A DNA stretch of 7,993 nucleotides from Bacteroides fragilis (lineage in GTDB: Bacteria; Bacillota; Clostridia; Lachnospirales; Lachnospiraceae), in NCBI GenBank assembly GCA_023664485.1, contig JAMPFK010000044.1:1-7993 (forward strand). The letters run 5' to 3'. Below are positions 6,921-7,993 of this stretch, in pieces; the first letter of the stretch is position 1, and each line of letters starts with the position of its first letter. Below the pieces are notes generated by a model, which made no database searches, had not been told where the DNA came from, and saw only the letters and a list, made by a program, of their open reading frames with translations. The position numbers and the translations under genes were made by a program.

Positions 6921-6956
6921 TAAAATAAAACAGAGCCCTGAAATCTCAGAGCCCTG
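6921..6956 (-). terminator. Terminator after the glycyl-radical subunit gene
   Basis: On the - strand, CAGGGCTCTG occurs twice (6956-6947 and 6940-6931), separated by AGATTT. Because the 10-mer is near-palindromic, the two copies pair along all 10 positions with two G-U wobbles. TTTTATTTTA follows. It separates the PFL subunit genes from pflA. Confidence 0.8.
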
Positions 6957-6993
6957 CCTTGTAGTTCGTGTTTTATCCGGTCATTTCCAGAGA

Positions 6994-7236
6994 TCAGATG
7001 CTCTCATGGAATGTACGGGAGATAACATCAGCCTGCTGTTCCGGCGTTAATTTGATGAAATTAACCGCATATCCGGAAACACGGATCGTCAACTGAGGAT
7101 AGTTCTCAGGATGTTTCTGTGCATCCAGTAAAGTATCTCTGTTCAATACGTTGACATTGAGGTGATGACCACCTTTTGTTGCATAACCGTCTAATAAAGA
7201 TACCAGGTTATCTACCTGAGCTGTATTTGCTGCCAT
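6994..7236 (-). CDS. Autonomous glycyl-radical subunit of a split pyruvate formate-lyase (GrcA-like)
   Basis: 80-aa protein equivalent to the C-terminal domain of PFL. It contains NLVSLLDGY, the strand HHLNVNV (24-30), NRDTLLDAQ, YPQLTIRVSGYAV and the end EQQADVISRTFHES. Gly55 in RVSGYA is the radical-bearing glycine (Gly734 in E. coli PflB). Apart from about 8 leading residues, it begins where the radical domain of a fused PFL would begin. It is shorter than E. coli GrcA/YfiD (127 aa), lacking that protein's N-terminal extension. The ATG at 7236 has a perfect AAGGAGG eight bases upstream, so it is an independent gene and not a read-through fragment. The upstream core subunit on the same strand lacks this domain, so the protein is probably an essential subunit here. 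GrcA, by contrast, is a spare part for oxygen-damaged PFL. Confidence 0.93.
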   Translation of the reverse strand: MAANTAQVDNLVSLLDGYATKGGHHLNVNVLNRDTLLDAQKHPENYPQLTIRVSGYAVNFIKLTPEQQADVISRTFHESI

Positions 7237-7267
7237 AACTGTTTCCTCCTTGATTCATTATCAGTAT

Positions 7268-7471
7268 TTAGTGGAAGTCATCCAACCCCTGCTCCAAAGT
7301 CGGTACGCTGCATGCCAACGGGGTTCTGGAGCAGTCCGTACATCCCATCGTCTGCACTTCTTTGGAATTATTGGACTTTTCGTCAACATTGACGTTCACA
7401 TGGCCAACGCCCTGCGCCATACCGGCATCCAACATTTTCACAAAATCCTCAATCATTTGCTTATCGTCCAT
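7268..7471 (-). CDS. 67-aa cysteine-containing small protein resembling half of a glycyl-radical domain
   Basis: No family is recognised with certainty. Residues 10-29 (FVKMLDAGMAQGVGHVNVNV) align without gaps to residues 11-30 of the neighbouring radical subunit, with 9 of 20 identical including LD, H and NVNV. The second half is unrelated: the radical loop RVSGYA is absent and is replaced by MGCTDCSRTPLACSVP, with Cys44-x2-Cys47-x6-Cys54, then an acidic end EQGLDDFH. It therefore cannot carry a glycyl radical at the known site. The ATG at 7471 is chosen because AAGGTGG (7483-7477) lies five bases upstream; an in-frame GTG at 7480 falls inside that site. It lies between the PFL core and radical-subunit genes, 31 bases before the latter. 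Possible roles (placeholder, chaperone, metal/redox sensor) are inference. Confidence 0.8.
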   Translation of the reverse strand: MDDKQMIEDFVKMLDAGMAQGVGHVNVNVDEKSNNSKEVQTMGCTDCSRTPLACSVPTLEQGLDDFH

Positions 7472-7514
7472 AACATCCACCTTACTTTACATAGATATTT
7501 GTGATATTGTCCGG

Positions 7515-7537
7515 AAGAATCGCGATAAGCGATTCTT
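7515..7537. repeat. Perfect stem-loop A between PFL core and small-protein genes
   Basis: AAGAATCGC (7515-7523), a five-base loop, GCGATTCTT (7529-7537): nine perfect pairs. On the - strand, where the genes lie, no U-tract follows, so it is unlikely to be a strong terminator there. It may stabilise or direct processing of the transcript. Confidence 0.7.
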
Positions 7538-7540
7538 TTT

Positions 7541-7574
7541 GCTGAAAAGGTCTGCTTTGCAGATCTTTTTCAGC
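7541..7574. repeat. Long stem-loop B just after the PFL core stop codon
   Basis: The arms 7541-7555 and 7559-7574 pair around a TTT/AAA loop with one mismatch and one bulge; the outer part is GCTGAAAA/TTTTCAGC. It begins four bases after the core subunit's stop codon on the - strand and is not followed by a U-tract in that direction. It is adjacent to stem-loop A. Confidence 0.7.
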
Positions 7575-7577
7575 ATA

Positions 7578-7993
7578 TTATTTGCTTAAATCCACTTCGA
7601 TATCTCCTGCGAATACCTGATCTTCCTTGCCAAGTGCGCCAGGGATAATGGTAAATGTATTGGAAATACCATCCTGTGCATCCTTGAACGGAAGTTTGGA
7701 TACGGAAGACAGGGAAGCTACCGCACCATGGGTATCGCGTCCGTGCATCGGGTTAGCGCCAGGTGCAAACGGCTGTCCTTTTCTACGTCCGTCAGGCGTA
7801 TTACCGGTAGCCTTACCATACGTTACGTTAGAAGTAATTGTAAGGATAGAGGTTGTCGGAACACCGTTGCGGTAGGTATGATGTCTTCTGATCGCTGTCA
7901 TGAATTTATGAACAACATCCTGCGCGATCGTATCAACGCGGTCATCATCATTACCATATTTCGGGAAGTCGCCTGTTGTCTTGAAGTCAACGA
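7578..7993 (-). CDS. pflB: Pyruvate formate-lyase core subunit, C-terminal part (partial, lacks glycyl-radical domain)
   Basis: About 137 residues are visible; the N-terminal part runs off the window. PFL converts pyruvate and CoA to acetyl-CoA and formate in anaerobic fermentation. Recognisable stretches, in order, are VDFKTTGDFPKYGNDDDRVD, HHTYRNGVPTTSILTITSNV, YGKATGNTPDGRR, PFAPGANPMHGRDTHGAVAS and NTFTIIPGALGKEDQV. The chain then stops after GDIEVDLSK with TAA (7580-7578). A fused PFL would continue here into LLDGY...HLNVNV...RVSGYA. That missing C-terminal domain is encoded separately at 6994-7236, about 340 bases downstream. The catalytic cysteine pair lies outside the window and cannot be checked. 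The reading frame is clean, with no sign of decay. Confidence 0.93.
   Translation of the reverse strand, partial: VDFKTTGDFPKYGNDDDRVDTIAQDVVHKFMTAIRRHHTYRNGVPTTSILTITSNVTYGKATGNTPDGRRKGQPFAPGANPMHGRDTHGAVASLSSVSKLPFKDAQDGISNTFTIIPGALGKEDQVFAGDIEVDLSK

Noticed and set aside
7472..7480. GTG at 7480 as start of the cysteine-rich small protein
   Set aside because: The GTG is part of the AAGGTGG ribosome binding site for the ATG at 7471 and has no good site of its own upstream.
7515..7540. Stem-loop A as a + strand terminator (it is followed by TTTTT on that strand)
   Set aside because: No + strand gene is present nearby for it to terminate; the genes here are all on the - strand.
7237..7577. 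pflB interrupted by a frameshift or nonsense mutation (pseudogene)
   Set aside because: The two parts do not abut. The gap holds another intact gene and hairpins, the radical-domain gene has its own strong ribosome binding site, and both parts keep all conserved motifs. Gene fission explains this better than decay.

Overview
The window looks like chromosomal DNA of an anaerobic, low-to-medium GC Firmicute, most likely a Lachnospiraceae-type Clostridium. This rests on the gene order rpsF-ssb-rpsR / gdpP-rplI-dnaB, strong AGGAGG-type ribosome binding sites, a clostridial-type 2[4Fe-4S] ferredoxin and a pyruvate formate-lyase (PFL) system. No mobile element, CRISPR array, tRNA or rRNA was seen.

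Positions 1-4880 (+ strand) hold a conserved housekeeping block. The last 13 codons of rpsF (bS6), ssb and rpsR (bS18) end at a strong terminator (828-860). A new transcription unit then begins, with an extended -10 promoter near 928: gdpP (membrane c-di-AMP phosphodiesterase), rplI (bL9) and dnaB (replicative helicase). This unit closes at a terminator at 4929-4956. The gene at 4986-5630 encodes a MerR-type HTH protein with a charged helical tail (RacA-like architecture). It lies only about 30 bases beyond that terminator, with a 17-base palindrome upstream. Converging terminators at 5674-5745 separate the + strand block from the - strand block.

Positions 5769-7993 (- strand) form an anaerobic PFL locus. 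In transcription order it contains: the 3' end of a PFL core subunit (stop at 7578, runs off the window); two stem-loops; a 67-aa cysteine-containing small protein; an 80-aa autonomous glycyl-radical domain; a terminator; the PFL-activating radical-SAM enzyme pflA; and a 56-aa 2[4Fe-4S] ferredoxin with its own promoter.

The striking feature is that the PFL is split. The core polypeptide stops cleanly just before the C-terminal glycyl-radical domain, and that domain is a separate gene with its own start and ribosome binding site. Between them lies a small gene whose first ~30 residues align without gaps to the first half of the radical domain, including the (H)xNVNV segment. Its second half replaces the radical loop (RVSGYA) with a C-x2-C-x6-C tail. 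My reading, as inference, is a multi-component PFL with an exchangeable radical subunit and a cysteine-bearing radical-domain mimic that may act as placeholder, chaperone, oxygen/redox sensor or modulator.
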